Part shown: one piece after another, positions 52,549 to 63,083 of the stretch
How the letters are laid out: the number at the start of each line of letters is the position of its first letter
Numbering within the stretch: position 1 is the first letter of the stretch
Assembly: GCA_009746045.1 (NCBI GenBank)
Contig: RPFO01000076.1
Location: 2,208,479-2,272,478, forward strand
Reading direction: 5' to 3'
DNA length: 64,000 nucleotides
Source: Mesostigma viride
Taxonomy: Eukaryota; Streptophyta; Mesostigmatophyceae; Mesostigmatales; Mesostigmataceae
The notes under the pieces: model-generated
Databases searched by the model: none
What the model was told of the DNA's origin: nothing
What the model saw: only the letters and a program-made list of their open reading frames with translations
Made by a program: the position numbers and the translations under genes

Positions 52549-54165
52549 CTATGGCCGCCCGTGTAAGGGGTCCATGAGCCCACGGAGCAGGGGGTACTGC
52601 CTCTCCGCCTTCTCCTCCAGCTTGGTGAGGGCATCTGCAGGGTTGTCCACACCAGGCACATGTTCAATGTGAGCTAGGTAGGACATCTCCTTGAGCAACA
52701 AGTAGTCAAGGTCCCTGCTCCTGGCCAGCTGCCTGTGCACAAATTGCACCATGCCCATGCTATCAGTCCTCACCAGTGTGTGCAGCTGCAACCTACAGGA
52801 AGCCACTTGACATAGCTGGTAGAAGAGCTCCCTCAAGTAAAGAGCAGTATGCAGCCCTTCACAGATTGCCCTGCACTCAGCAATATCACTGCTGGGTGTA
52901 ACCCTGTTCTGCAACCGACTGTACCAGGTAACAAGTGAGGTGTGATCTTGCTCCAGGGTAACTAATGCTGCTGCCCTGCCCCTGACCTCTGTGACCTTCC
53001 TATTATCCATAGAACTGTCCACATAGAGAACCATGTCAAGGGGCTTGTACAAATCCACAGGACCCAGTATAAGAGGGGGAGACATCATGACAGCCTGCAC
53101 CACACTCTCAGCACCCACCTCAACCAGCTGGGAATCAGTAAGTCGACTCAAAACCAGCAAGTCAGGGGCACATATACTTGCAAGCCATGCCAGCATGCCC
53201 CTGATGGTAGCACACCTAGCCTGCGTGATGGGCTCCTGCAATGCATCTACAATCTGCTGTGGGTAGTCCTTACCACCCTCCATCCTGATGAACCACGAGC
53301 CCTTGGCTTGGAACAACGTAGCCTGCATGCCACAGAAGACCATAGGCTCATTCTCCACCATGTGCTGTATCTTACCCAGCTCAAACCGCTTCTGGATCTT
53401 AGCCAAGACAGCCTCAACCCAGTCTGGTGGACCTATGAGATGCAGGTCATCACCATGCAGTGAGGCAAAGACAGGAAGGCCATTGTGGGACCCTTGGAAC
53501 AAACAGGGATCCACTGGAGACACAGAAAACCCACAAGTATTCTTCAAGAATTTCTCTAGGCTCTTTCTCCAGATAATGGGACTGGACCTGAGACCTTCCA
53601 ACCCTTTCAGAATTCTCAGGTACCTGGCCTTTATCTCTGCTCTCCATACAGCAGGTACAGTCACAAAGAAAGGAGGGATATCTCTCCAAGTCTGCCTAGC
53701 CTGATCTTGGTCACCCTTGAGAAAAGCCCTCTTGAAATCAATCAGCACAGAGCTATAGGGCACACCCTTAACCAGAAAAGACAGAAATATACACAGCAGA
53801 ATCCTCCACGTGTCATGCAGCATCCCTGGAGTATAGAGCTCCTCATCTAACAACTGGCCAGTGCCATGATACTCGGTTACAACTGGTCTGACATGTGGCA
53901 CCTGGACACCATCTACCTCCTTGAGCTTGAGGACAAACATCAATCTGAGCAGCTGGTGAACTTCTGGCAGCTCATCCACAGGTTCTGCACAGTTGGAAAC
54001 TATCCACTCATGCCCAGAAGCAACAAAGCCAAGAGTCCATGCCTTAGCCATCTTGGGGCTTTGCATCATCTCGACTAGCTGGCGCCAGGGAATAGGACTG
54101 TGAGCAGCTATCTGGTACCTGTTTACCCCTAACTGCCGTGGATCAAAGGTGGTTGGGATTATCAA
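52549..54165 (-). CDS. Copia B reverse transcriptase-RNase H
   Basis: An intact 538-codon frame. RT: LLRLMFVLKLKEVDG, DTWRILLCIFLSFLVKG, VLIDFKRAFLKGD (first catalytic Asp), GLRSSPIIWRKSLEKFL and SLHGDDLHLIG with D239/D240. RNase H: MVLYVDSSMDNRKVTE, PSSDIAECRAICEGLHTALY, LVRTDSMGMVQFVH, PADALTKLEEKAE at the C-terminus. The open frame actually extends upstream to ~54215 (QPAEGPQGQEPIAEDLL), but the preceding protease frame is offset by one base there. Copia RTs normally read YVDD; this family has HGDD and Copia A HADD. It is the best preserved coding part of the element. Confidence 0.92.
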   Translation of the reverse strand: MIIPTTFDPRQLGVNRYQIAAHSPIPWRQLVEMMQSPKMAKAWTLGFVASGHEWIVSNCAEPVDELPEVHQLLRLMFVLKLKEVDGVQVPHVRPVVTEYHGTGQLLDEELYTPGMLHDTWRILLCIFLSFLVKGVPYSSVLIDFKRAFLKGDQDQARQTWRDIPPFFVTVPAVWRAEIKARYLRILKGLEGLRSSPIIWRKSLEKFLKNTCGFSVSPVDPCLFQGSHNGLPVFASLHGDDLHLIGPPDWVEAVLAKIQKRFELGKIQHMVENEPMVFCGMQATLFQAKGSWFIRMEGGKDYPQQIVDALQEPITQARCATIRGMLAWLASICAPDLLVLSRLTDSQLVEVGAESVVQAVMMSPPLILGPVDLYKPLDMVLYVDSSMDNRKVTEVRGRAAALVTLEQDHTSLVTWYSRLQNRVTPSSDIAECRAICEGLHTALYLRELFYQLCQVASCRLQLHTLVRTDSMGMVQFVHRQLARSRDLDYLLLKEMSYLAHIEHVPGVDNPADALTKLEEKAERQYPLLRGLMDPLHGRP

Positions 54166-54202
54166 CAGGTCCTCAGCTATGGGCTCCTGACCTTGAGGAC
54201 CC

Positions 54203-55003
54203 TCAGCTGGCTGACTTAACAGCCTTCACCGCCACTGCAAGACCCTGGGAATAGTGATATCTTTCAAGGGGGAGGCTGCCCCTGCCTTCTAGTGCCAACT
54301 CATCAGAGGTCAAAGTAACCCCTGGCATGCACAAGAAGTTCTGACCCAGAATGGCAGGCCCCTGATAGCCCTCTACCACACAGAACGTGGTGGGCACCCC
54401 TAAGATAGGCACACTCACTTCCCCAAGGATCTTCATGGACACCTTTCCTGAGAAATCAGACACAGCAAGGCAACTGGGATGGGACATCTGTAAGCCTACA
54501 GCATCCTCTTCCCTGATGACAGACACCTGTGAGTTGGTATCTACCTCCATTGTAGCTGCCCAGCACGACCCCCACCCCGTGAGCTTGGATACCTTGGGAT
54601 CATGTTTGCTGCGCATGAGTGCTCGGATGACGTCCGCCATGAGAGGCCCCCGGGCCTTAGGTGGCTGCCCCGTCCCCTCTGGCCTTGTGACAGTTGCTTC
54701 AGCAGCCTCCTCCTGCTCGTCATCTTCCAGCAGGGACAGACCATCATCCACCACCAGAGGATTGTTAGCTGCTGCTGCCTGGCTCTGGCCTGGCTCCTCA
54801 ACCCAGCTGGGAGGGCCTGGCCCGTCTGCAGGCCAGATTGCATGTGGCCTTCTTTCCTTGACATGAGCCCAGGACAACCTGTACACGTGCCTTGGATCCT
54901 TTTCCAAAGCCACCAGGCAAGATCTGTTAGCTTCTTCCACACGAGTGACAACCCCATCCTGCCACTTCCCCCGCTTGCCTGGAATAGATGGTTCCTTCCA
55001 CAT
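54203..55003 (-). CDS. Copia B integrase C-terminus and retropepsin-like domain
   Basis: A 266-codon frame, truncated upstream by the N gap. Residues 1-70 are the integrase C-terminal module (MWKEPSIPGKRGKW, DGVVTRVEEANRS, YRLSWAHVKERRP). 75-120 is an acidic linker. Residues ~145-245 are retropepsin-like: MEVDTNSQVSVIREEDAVGL with D155, FSGKVSMKILGEVSVPILGV, VVEGYQGPAILGQNFL. One frame contains both domains, so the order integrase-protease is not an assembly artefact of separate pieces. The active-site Gly of D-T/S-G is Asn. It stops at SAS-TGA, one base out of phase with RT. Confidence 0.85.
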   Translation of the reverse strand: MWKEPSIPGKRGKWQDGVVTRVEEANRSCLVALEKDPRHVYRLSWAHVKERRPHAIWPADGPGPPSWVEEPGQSQAAAANNPLVVDDGLSLLEDDEQEEAAEATVTRPEGTGQPPKARGPLMADVIRALMRSKHDPKVSKLTGWGSCWAATMEVDTNSQVSVIREEDAVGLQMSHPSCLAVSDFSGKVSMKILGEVSVPILGVPTTFCVVEGYQGPAILGQNFLCMPGVTLTSDELALEGRGSLPLERYHYSQGLAVAVKAVKSAS

Positions 55004-55021
55004 CCTGACCTTTTCAGCCCA

Positions 55022-55107
55022 NNNNNNNNNNNNNNNNNNNNNNNNNNNNNNNNNNNNNNNNNNNNNNNNNNNNNNNNNNNNNNNNNNNNNNNNNNNNNNN
55101 NNNNNNN
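55022..55107. other. Assembly gap (86 N)
   Basis: Unknown bases inside the integrase of Copia B. The homologous copy at ~7390-7625 shows that ~240 bp of integrase core sequence, including the region after the catalytic Glu, is expected here. Confidence 0.99.
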
Positions 55108-55960
55108 TGCTGCTAGCACCCTGTCTTCACCTCACGTATGGATCTCTCTACGCCCCCTTGCTGCCATGACTCTCCTGGGGACTACTACCAGCTTACAAGG
55201 CAGCTGGTCCTGATGCTTGAGCAAACAGTCAAACTGCAAGTCTGCCTGCACACTCTTGCACACCCCAAAGCCTGCATGGGATCAGGGCCTTCATACCCAA
55301 CAACAAGTGGTGCTCCTGCATACCAGGTAGAACGTCTATCTGAGTCTGTATCTGCTGAACCTGTCCACCCCCACCAATATATACAAGCCCCTGATATGCT
55401 GGATATCCATCTGGATGTCGCCACGCTCCCTAGCAGGCTCCCTAGCATGGGACTGAGGTGGGTGAACAGCATTCTCGTGGCAACCACAGTTCTCAGCAGC
55501 AGCCTGGCAAGCCTCCCACAAAGGCTCCCTACCTAGCTTCCAAGCAAACATTGCAGCCTGCCCAGAATGCCCAAACATGTGATGCAACCTATGGCCAGCC
55601 TCAGCATAGCTCAGCACTCTCTCATACTGACCTGGCGAGACGTCTGAACCGTGTGTGGACACATGATCCACTCCTGGGGTTCCAGGGCTTCCCTGCAGGC
55701 CGTCCTGACGCCCCAAGTCAGGCCCTACCCTGGACCGCTCCAGGCCCTTCCAGCAAGGTCCCTTGGCCCTCCAGGCCAGCACCTGGAGACCCACCACCTG
55801 CATGAGGCATAGGAATTCAGCTGCAGCATTGTTATTGCAATCCAGTGGAAGAACAACATCTTTACACCCTTGGTGCTGCACAAGGGCACACCCCCGTCCT
55901 TATGTACATCCAGCACACCTTCCCCAAGGGGTGATTGACTTAATATTACAGGGGATGGTG
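55108..55960 (-). pseudogene. Copia B integrase N-terminal and core region, frameshifted
   Basis: The frame 55881-55336 holds the pre-integrase/zinc-binding part (GHRLHHMFGHSGQAAMFAWK, CQAAAENCGCHENAVH) and the start of the core (IQMDIQHIRGLYILVGVDRF, SRYRL). It then shifts frame near 55340 and continues to the N gap. Upstream of HRLHHMFGHSG there is no D-S/T-G-A motif in any frame, so the protease normally placed here in Copia elements is absent. Confidence 0.75.
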
Positions 55961-55969
55961 TAGCTAGTC

Positions 55970-57326
55970 ACTGCTGCCCAGACTGGCCCCCTGCCCCAGC
56001 AGGCTTGGCCTTCCTGTCAGGGCACTCACGACGCCAGTGACCTTCCTTGCCACACACAAAGCATGCTCCACCCTTCTTCCAAGACCCAGCCCCACCCTTG
56101 CCAGGCTTCCCCTGGCCTCCCTGAGGCTGCCCACCCTGCTTGCCCTGGTTGCCTTGAGCTTGTTGCCCTTGCCTTGCCCTTGGCCACCCTTACCCTGCTG
56201 ACCCACCAGCTTGCTGGCCCCAACCCCTCCTTGGGAACCTGCACCCTTGCCACCCTGAGCCCCTTGCCTCTGGCGCCTGAAGCGCTACGCTTGTTGGGCC
56301 TGGCCCCATCACGGGCTGGGTACCCGGGGACATTCACCTTGGCCCTGCACAGCGGAGGTGGCATTGCTGCCATGGGACTGGATAGCCTTGCAGGCAGGAT
56401 CTGGCTTCCTTATGCTGAGGATTACAAGCTCCAGAGCACGCAAGGAGCCATCAGTCTGGTTAAGAAACATGCGGGCACCGTCCTCCCATCCACACTCAAA
56501 ACCCATACGGTCCAGGAAATAGTCTGCCAAGGCCCTATCTGTGACCAGGAAGCCATACTTGGCCCCTTGTCCCTGATACGGTTGAGCCTAGCCCATTCCT
56601 CTGCCACAGGACCCACTATCTCAAAGGTGTCATACTGATGCTTATAATAGTTGGTGAGGTTGAGAACCTTGTCAGAGAACTCCTCCCTCAACCCATCCAG
56701 GAACTGTTGCCCAGGTTAGCTTATCCTGACAGCAGTCCTAGCCTTTTCCCTGACACGCTCTGACGAGTCCCTGTTGCACGTGGACGAGTGAAACACTTTG
56801 CACTAGGTTGACAGTGGGGGTCCACGGAGAACACAACAAGCTCCATGTCCTCTAGCCACTTGTCCAAAGCTTCCTGTGCTAGTGGTGGGTTAAGAGGCTT
56901 TTGTCCATTCATAACAGTGACAGCACTCATTGAGGCCTCGACCCTGGCAGCGCCTTCACTGGCTCCACCACAGCGGGTGTCACAACAACAGCACCACTTG
57001 GTCCAGCAGGCACAGGGGGAGAGCACATCCACATGAGGCCTCTTACCATTGCCGTCAGCGGAGGGGTCCCTCTTACGCTTCTCCACGGCTGGTTGCCCAT
57101 TCGCCACCGTTATTGCATCAGATGGCCCTGTCGCCCGCACCTTGCGCGCCTCCTCCACCGAGTCTTCGTGTCGCCTCTTGCTCCCTGGCCGCTTTCCCCC
57201 ATCGCCGTCGCTGGCTGGGATCGCCTCTCCCACCAGCGCCTCCTTGTCCTTCCTAGGCTCCTGGCTCTCCCCAGCCGGTGCCGCCGCCTCGCCCTTGTCG
57301 CCGTCGCCCGGTTTGCCACGAGGCAT
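55970..57326 (-). pseudogene. Copia B gag with CCHC zinc knuckle, frameshifted
   Basis: It starts MPRGKPGDGDKGEAAAPAGE at 57326, with a basic, disordered N-terminal region. A helical core follows in other frames: LREEFSDKVLNLTNYYKHQY and TFEIVGPVAEEWARLNRIRD at ~56700-56570, then ALADYFLDRMGFECGWEDGA near 56530. The C-terminal zinc knuckle CFVCGKEGHWRREC is at 56063-56022 (CX2CX4HX4C), in a Gly/Lys/Gln-rich tail. At least three frameshifts separate these parts. Gag packages the RNA into virus-like particles in the cytoplasm. Confidence 0.8.
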
Positions 57327-58558
57327 TATATACAAGTGGGACACAACAAAAGGCGAAGGAACAAAGGAAGAACTGACTCAAGCACTGGCGTCGCTGGGGA
57401 TGCCGTAGGCACCGTCCCAGCTACTGACTCAGCACCTGCTTGGTTCGCTGCCTCCAGCTCTCGCTCTTGAGCAGTGGCTGCGATGGGCGTCTCTGGCCGC
57501 TCCTCGTCGCTGCCAGCGGCGTCCTCCCCGTCGGCGTAGGGTCCTAGCACTCTGCTAACGGGTCGCCGTCTGCAGATTTCTCCACTGGGATCCGGGGCTC
57601 GCTCCCACTCTGGCGATCCCACTCAAGGTTCTTCACCCACCGCGTCCCACCACCCCGCTTGTTGTTGCAGGCCCACGACCACCGTAGTCGTTTCGGGCTC
57701 TTGCGGGACGTGCAGCTCAGCACGACGTCGTGCAGCGTACCCTTCTACCGGTACCGTCGCCTTCGTCTATCTGCTGAGATGAACGTTCGATGATCCCTCT
57801 GGCTGATCAACGAATTGGTAATGGAAGTCTTCTGGCGTTACCTCCCGACCCGTGATGACCTCGACCACTGGATCGTGTGCTTCTGGTTCCGCCGCCCGCG
57901 GTGTGTCGAGTGTTGACCAAATCCCAAATGGTCGTGTGGTTATCACCCACCGGTCTGCGTTGCCCCGTGACTCCTGCAACAGAATGTTCACGAGGTGTTC
58001 GCACGTTTGGGAAACCACCTCTGCCGACGACCAGGGGTTGTCGACCTCGCGCGCCTGCGCTTGGCCTGATCACGTCCGGGACCTCAACTCCCGCGCCCAG
58101 CACAGAAGTTGCCACTGATGGTGAACAGTCGCGCTGCTCCCAGTCCAATGGCCACTATTCTGGCCCAGTGCCTCCCGCGCCAAATCCAGCTGCGACACGG
58201 TCACGTGCCCGCCCTGGTGAGCCACCTCCAGACCGTAAATCGTCGAGGACAGCTCGTCCCTTAGCGACACAAACTTTTCGACGGCCTCTCGCGACAATTC
58301 GCCGGGAGCTGTCGAAGCCTCAATCTGCATCACAATGGGTCGCTCGCCGCCAGGCCCTGCTGCAGTTCCACAAACTGCCACCCAACCTTTCTTCGCCAGC
58401 CCCCTTGCCAGGTACGCCGCCTGGACGAAGGTTGATGCGGTGCTCGGATGAGCGTAGGGATGAAAAGGTCGTGTTCGCTCCGGGGCTCCTACCGAAGCTG
58501 GCTGCGAGCTTTGGCTTTGCGAAGGCTCAATGGCCTGTTCCCTCGGCACGTTGGACAT
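57327..58558 (-). pseudogene. Extra ORF region between 5' LTR and gag of Copia B
   Basis: Three minus-strand frames appear to be one broken protein of ~400 residues. 58558-58070 starts MSNVPREQAIEPSQSQSSQP, with FVQAAYLARGLAKKGWVAVC and LSREAVEKFVSLRDELSSTI. 58018-57767 has EHLVNILLQESRGNADRWVI and REVTPEDFHYQFVDQPEGSS. 57622-57327 has acidic, Ala/Glu-rich ERELEAANQAGAESVAG. No domain is recognised. The position, 5' of a gag that has its own start and knuckle, is unusual for Copia. It could be a gag N-terminal half rather than a separate protein. Confidence 0.5.
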
Positions 58559-58583
58559 GAAGATGTAAGGAGACAATAATACG

Positions 58584-59229
58584 AGTTAGAAAGAGCTCCC
58601 AACGTATGTGAGCTCTTGGTCTTTCACAGCGCGTCTTAGCCAATGTTGCAAGCAGCAACCTTAAATCTGTTCACCAGGCCACGACCACAATGGGCACTTC
58701 CACGACCAAGGTGGCACCCACGGTTCGTGCTTTCCGAGATAGCTGGTCATCCCCCATGACCAAGCTATATCCTTTGCGTTGTTCCTCGTTCCCATCGGCA
58801 TGACGAGGCACGTGCAGGCGTGCAAGCAAATCCACAACGTCCACTGGCATCAGTGCAGAGCCAGGACGTACTGGATTTGCCTAGACTCTGCAACCTAGGA
58901 AGTACAGGACCTGTCACAGGCCTGCAAGGTCTAGTATCCTTGCAGCCCTGTGCCAGCTCCAGTACCCTACTAGTCACAGGCTGCTGCTCCTCCTGGTCTA
59001 CGTGGACCACAGTCACGTGATAGACAGGCTAAGCCTGTGCAGGCACGGCCTGCCACGTGTCCTGTCCACTACATCAGAAGACTGCACCCTAGTCGGCTAC
59101 GGATGGCTAGGACTTCCGGGGACTTGATATCTTTCTCGTCCCTTGTCTGTTTCAGGCGGTCAGCACGGCGTTGGAAAGGTCTTTCCAAACTGCATCCACT
59201 TAGCATATTGGTTGCCCAAAATGCTAACT
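58584..59229 (-). repeat. Copia B 5' LTR
   Basis: 646-bp LTR, near-identical to 50905-51544. The base after the LTR in element orientation begins CGTATTATTGTCTCC, where a primer-binding site would lie; no tRNA match is obvious to me. Confidence 0.95.
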
Positions 59230-59234
59230 GATAG

Positions 59235-59419
59235 AAGAGGATTGGGCACGCCATTTGCAGGGTAGATTTGCCAACCTGGTACGAAGGGATGCACGTAGGC
59301 CGGTTACCGCCTATAGTAGGAGAGACCTGGTTTGGGTGCATAAAGAGGGCCCCTTTGGAAAGAGGGGACAGTGGAATGGTCCAGCCACGGTAGTGTCCGT
59401 GTGATGGGAGTGTGCGCAA
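59235..59419 (+). mobile_element. Copia A fragment, right of insertion
   Basis: Continues the Copia A fragment of 50804-50904 (matches ~808-992) with small indels (GGAAAGAGGGG; GTGTGATGGG) that break the frame. It ends at GTGTGCGCAAC. Confidence 0.9.
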
Positions 59420-59424
59420 CTATG

Positions 59425-60005
59425 GTAGCTGAAAATTTATTGCTCACGGAATACGAAGCCATTGTTGTACCGGATTTCGCTTGTTCGAACGGCATTGTCA
59501 TAGGGAAAAATAATATTCACAAAAAAAACTCGCGAAACGCTGCTGTATTGGGTGTGAACGAGGACAAGCACGCAGTTGGCGCAGTTTTTGCTCGCCGTCC
59601 GACCAGACCCGTGCATCTTTAAGGTAAGGTCTCGTTGCCCAAACTACTTGACGGTGGAAACGAACACGTTCCACCAGTTCCTTACATCATTTCAAAGAAA
59701 CCCAGCGTAGGATTTCCCTTAATTTTGCGTTTCCGATTTTTACGCCCTTCCGCGAAAAAGTGAGAATTGTAGGAGCGCTGACAGGGGCAACACTGCATGT
59801 CGTGCTTTTAATCGCTTTACGTCTTTTCTTGCAGCTATATGACTTCGCTTGGGCGCAGCAACATCGCCCGGTGTTTATCCTGCGGGCGGGGCTTGCTGGC
59901 CCCGTCCGGAGTTGCTCGGGGTGCGGGAAAAACCACAGCTACTGGTTTATAACGTCGACAACCCCCCATTTTCTGGTCATTAACCGGCGTATTCTTGTGG
60001 TTTAA
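59425..60005 (+). pseudogene. Possible Fanzor/TnpB-like nuclease relic
   Basis: The frame from 59425 reads MVAENLLLTEYEAIVVPDFA, CSNGIVIGKNNIHKKNSRNA. The pattern LL-x-x-Y-x-x-I-x-x-P-x-F-x-x-S-x-(G)-x-V followed by a basic segment recalls the region before the second RuvC motif of eukaryotic Fanzor (TnpB-like) proteins. After a GTAAGG donor-like site (59624) and a TCTTGCAG acceptor-like site (~59833), adjacent frames give CLSCGRGLLAPSG and RSCSGCGKNHS, which together could form a CxxC...CxxC zinc ribbon if one frameshift is allowed. The RuvC Asp and Glu motifs are not seen. Weak evidence; it could be unrelated. Confidence 0.3.
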
Positions 60006-60317
60006 GCTTCCGGCGACGGGCGAAAAGAGCTCTTACCATGACGGCATGCTCTGGGAGGCGTTCCGAGAAGACTGGGGCGGGCAGGCAAATTTACACGCGA
60101 CAGTGCCCGCACGTCGCCTGCGCACCCCGGCGTACAAGGCAAAGCGCATGTTTCCTCCTGGACGGCCCATCGCTGCCTTTGCCGGGCGCATGGGGGAGGC
60201 GGCTCCTTCTTCCTTTCTTACCGCCCGTTCATAGTTCATACCCCGTGAGTTCCCAACGGAGGCGTGTTAAATATGATGAGCGGCTGCATGCATGAATGAA
60301 CGGGTGTATGAATGAGA
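60006..60317. other. Unidentified flank
   Basis: A GC-rich frame (59995-60234) reads without recognisable domains. This is a transition into the GGGA tract. Confidence 0.3.
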
Positions 60318-61431
60318 GGGGGGGAGGAGGGAGGAGGGAGGGAGGAGGGAGGGAAGGGAGGGAGGGGAGGGAGGGAGGGAGGGAGGGAGGGAGGGAGGGA
60401 GGAGAGGAGGGAGGGGGAGGAGGGAGGGAGGGAGGGAGGGAGGGAGGGAGGGAGGGAGGGAGGAGGGAGGAGGAGGGAGGGAGGGAGGGAGGGAGGGAGG
60501 GAGGGAGGGAGGAGAGGGAGGAGGGAGGAGAGGGAGGGAGGGAGGGAGGAGGGAGGAGGGAGGAGGGAGGGAGGGAGGGAGGAGGGGGGAGGGAGGAGGA
60601 GGGAGGAGGGAGGGAGGAGAGGAGGGAGGGGAGGAGGGAGGAGGGAGGGAGGGAGGGAGGGAGGGAGGGAGGGAGGAGAGGAGGGAGGGAGGGAGGAGGG
60701 AGGGAGGGAGGGAGGGAGGAGGGAGGGAGGGAGGGAGGGGAGGGAGGGAGGAGGGAGGAGGGAGGAGGAGGGAGGGAGGAGGGAGGGAGGAGGAGGGAGA
60801 GGGAGGGAGGAGGAGGAGAGGGAGGAGGGAGGAGGGAGGGAGGGAGGGAGGGAGGAGGAAGGGAGGGAGGGAGGGAGGGAGGGAGGGAGGGAGGAGGAGG
60901 GGGAGGGAGGGAGGGAGGAGGGAGGGAGGGAGGAGGGAGGAGGGAGGGAGGAGGGAGGGAGAGGAGGAGGGAGGGAGGGAGGAGGGAGGGAGGAGGAGGA
61001 GAGGAGGGAGGAGGGAGGGAGGAGGAGGGAGGGAGGGAGGGAGGGAGGAGGAGGGAGGAGGGAGGGAGGGAGGGAGGGAGGAGGGAGGGAGGGAGGAGGA
61101 GGAGGGAGGGAGGGAGGAGGGAGGAGGAGGGAGGGAGGGAGGGAGGGAGGAGGGAGGGAGGAGGAGGAGGGAGGGACGGAGGGAGGGAGGGAGGGAGGGA
61201 GGGAGGGGAGGGAGGGAGGGACTCAGGGAGGGAGGAGGGAGGGGGAGGGAGGGAGGGAGGGAGGGAGGGAGGGAGGGAGGGAGGAGAGGAGGAGGGAGGA
61301 GGGAGGGAGGGAGGGAGGGAGGAGGGAGGAGGGAGGGAGGGGAGAGGGAGGGAGGGAGGAGGAGGGAGGGAGGGAGGGAGGGAGGGAGGGAGGGAGGGAG
61401 GGAGGGAGGGAGGGAGGGAGGAGGGAGGGTA
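60318..61431 (+). repeat. GGGA/GGA polypurine tract, 1.1 kb
   Basis: An uninterrupted mix of GGGA and GGA units, all purine on the plus strand except a few C or T bases (for example near 61177 and 61221). Open frames of 380-540 codons here (GREGG or PPSLP repeats) are products of the repeat. Confidence 0.98.
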
Positions 61432-61439
61432 TGTATGAC

Positions 61440-61775
<336 letters not shown>

Positions 61776-62149
61776 TTCTCTGCTTAGGCGTTGGAGCACA
61801 CGCATGCACTGGAGGAAGGGGGTGATGAAAACCCAGACCAACTGTCGCACCCACCCCTCCACCTTCACCAAGCGTAAGGCCAAGCGTGCCATGGGGTAGG
61901 GTAGCGGACGCAAGTCACCAACGTCAGGGTGCTCACCAGGCTGGTGGATGAGAAGATGGGGGCAGGCCCCTGTCAGATGCAGAGAAGAAGAAAAGGAAAA
62001 GGATGCAGCAGGGCCGTGAGAACGTGCCCCGGGTGTGGCATTAGCCACTATATAGCTAGCTAGCTGGCTAGAGCTGTGTTATTAATGCATTGTACTATAG
62101 GCATGTGCCCCCAAGTATGCCTTCCTGCATTGTTAATATGATGCATAAT

Positions 62150-62935
62150 GTAATGATGTGTTGTTTGGAACCTTCTGTACACCAAGGTGGAATGATTGCC
62201 ATGAAACCCTTGTAAGAACAATAGAAAGCTGCTTTTTCTGTGGTATTTATGCTAGCATCTGTCACCAATTTGTTATCCAACCAGCCTGAAGCTTTGTGGG
62301 CAGGCTGCATGGGATGTGTTTCGAACATGTGCCAAGTTCCAGGTCCAACTGAGTTCATTTGATGTCATTATATATGCACATGTGTGATGAAACCCTTGAA
62401 AAACCATGAAAAACTGCATTTTTGTGGTATTTATGCTAGCATTTGTCACCAGTTTGTCATCCAACCAGCCTGAAGCTTTGTGGGCAGGCTGCATGGGATG
62501 TGTTTCGAACATGTGCCAAGTCCCAGGTCCAACTGAGTTCATTTGATGTCATTATATATGCAAATGTGTGATGAAACCCTTGGAAAACCCTGAAAAACTG
62601 CATTTTTGTGGTGTTTATGCTAGCATCTGTCACCAATTTGTCATCCAACCAGCCTGAAACTTTGTGGGCATGCTGCATGGGATGTGTTTAGAACATATGC
62701 AAAGTTCCACGCCCAACTGAGTTCATTTGGTGTCATTATATATGCATATGTGTGATGAAACCCTTGGAAAACCCTGAAAAACTGCATTTTGGGGGTATTT
62801 ATGCTAGCATCTGTCACCATTTTGTGATCCAACCAGCCTGAAACTTTGTGGGCATGCTGCATGGGATGTGTTTATAACATGTGCAAAGTTATAGCCCCAA
62901 CTGAGTTCATTTAGTGTCATTCATATAGGCATGCA
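62150..62935 (+). repeat. 184-bp tandem satellite, about four units
   Basis: Units of ~184 bp contain GTGATGAAACCCTTG, AAAACTGCATTTTTGTGG, TTTATGCTAGCATCTGTCAC, CATCCAACCAGCCTGAA and TGCATGGGATGTGTTT. Copies start near 62201, 62386, 62570 and 62754 and diverge progressively to the right. A trailing partial unit reaches ~63000. The repeated 70-90-codon minus frames are not genes. Confidence 0.92.
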
Positions 62936-63083
62936 TGCCAGAAAGTGCTAAAAGTGCGGTATTTTATGCTAGCAAATGTCACCATGTTACCATGGTGCCG
63001 ACTCCCAAAAAATTTTTGACCACATGGCATCATAAGATATCTGATTAGGTACCTTGGTGCCAAATTTGAGGCCAAACTGACTA

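Larger units (their letters stand above)
50905..59229 (-). mobile_element. Full-length Copia family B LTR retrotransposon
   Basis: LTRs at 50905-51544 and 58584-59229 share termini AGTTAG...CTAACT. The element is flanked by the 5-bp duplication GATAG (50900-50904 and 59230-59234), and removing it reconstitutes a Copia A sequence. Order on the minus strand: 5' LTR, an extra ORF region (58558-57327), gag (57326-~55970) with CCHC knuckle, integrase (~55880-54850), protease-like (~54600-54270), RT-RNase H (54215-52549), 3' UTR, putative polypurine tract (AAAAGAAGAAAGGGTTGG reading into 51544), 3' LTR. The LTRs differ only by a few small indels, so insertion is recent. Several frames are broken and 86 Ns fall in the integrase. 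Confidence 0.95.

Noticed and set aside
54190..54220. Programmed frameshift between protease-like domain and RT in Copia B
   Set aside because: The two copies are out of phase by different amounts (one base apart) and family A reads straight through, so random indels explain it better.
59880..59925. P-loop-like GAGKTT in a frame near 59920
   Set aside because: No Walker B or ATPase context, and the frame ends within a few codons.
62095..62862. Four similar 70-90-codon minus-strand ORFs
   Set aside because: They are the same frame repeated by the 184-bp satellite.
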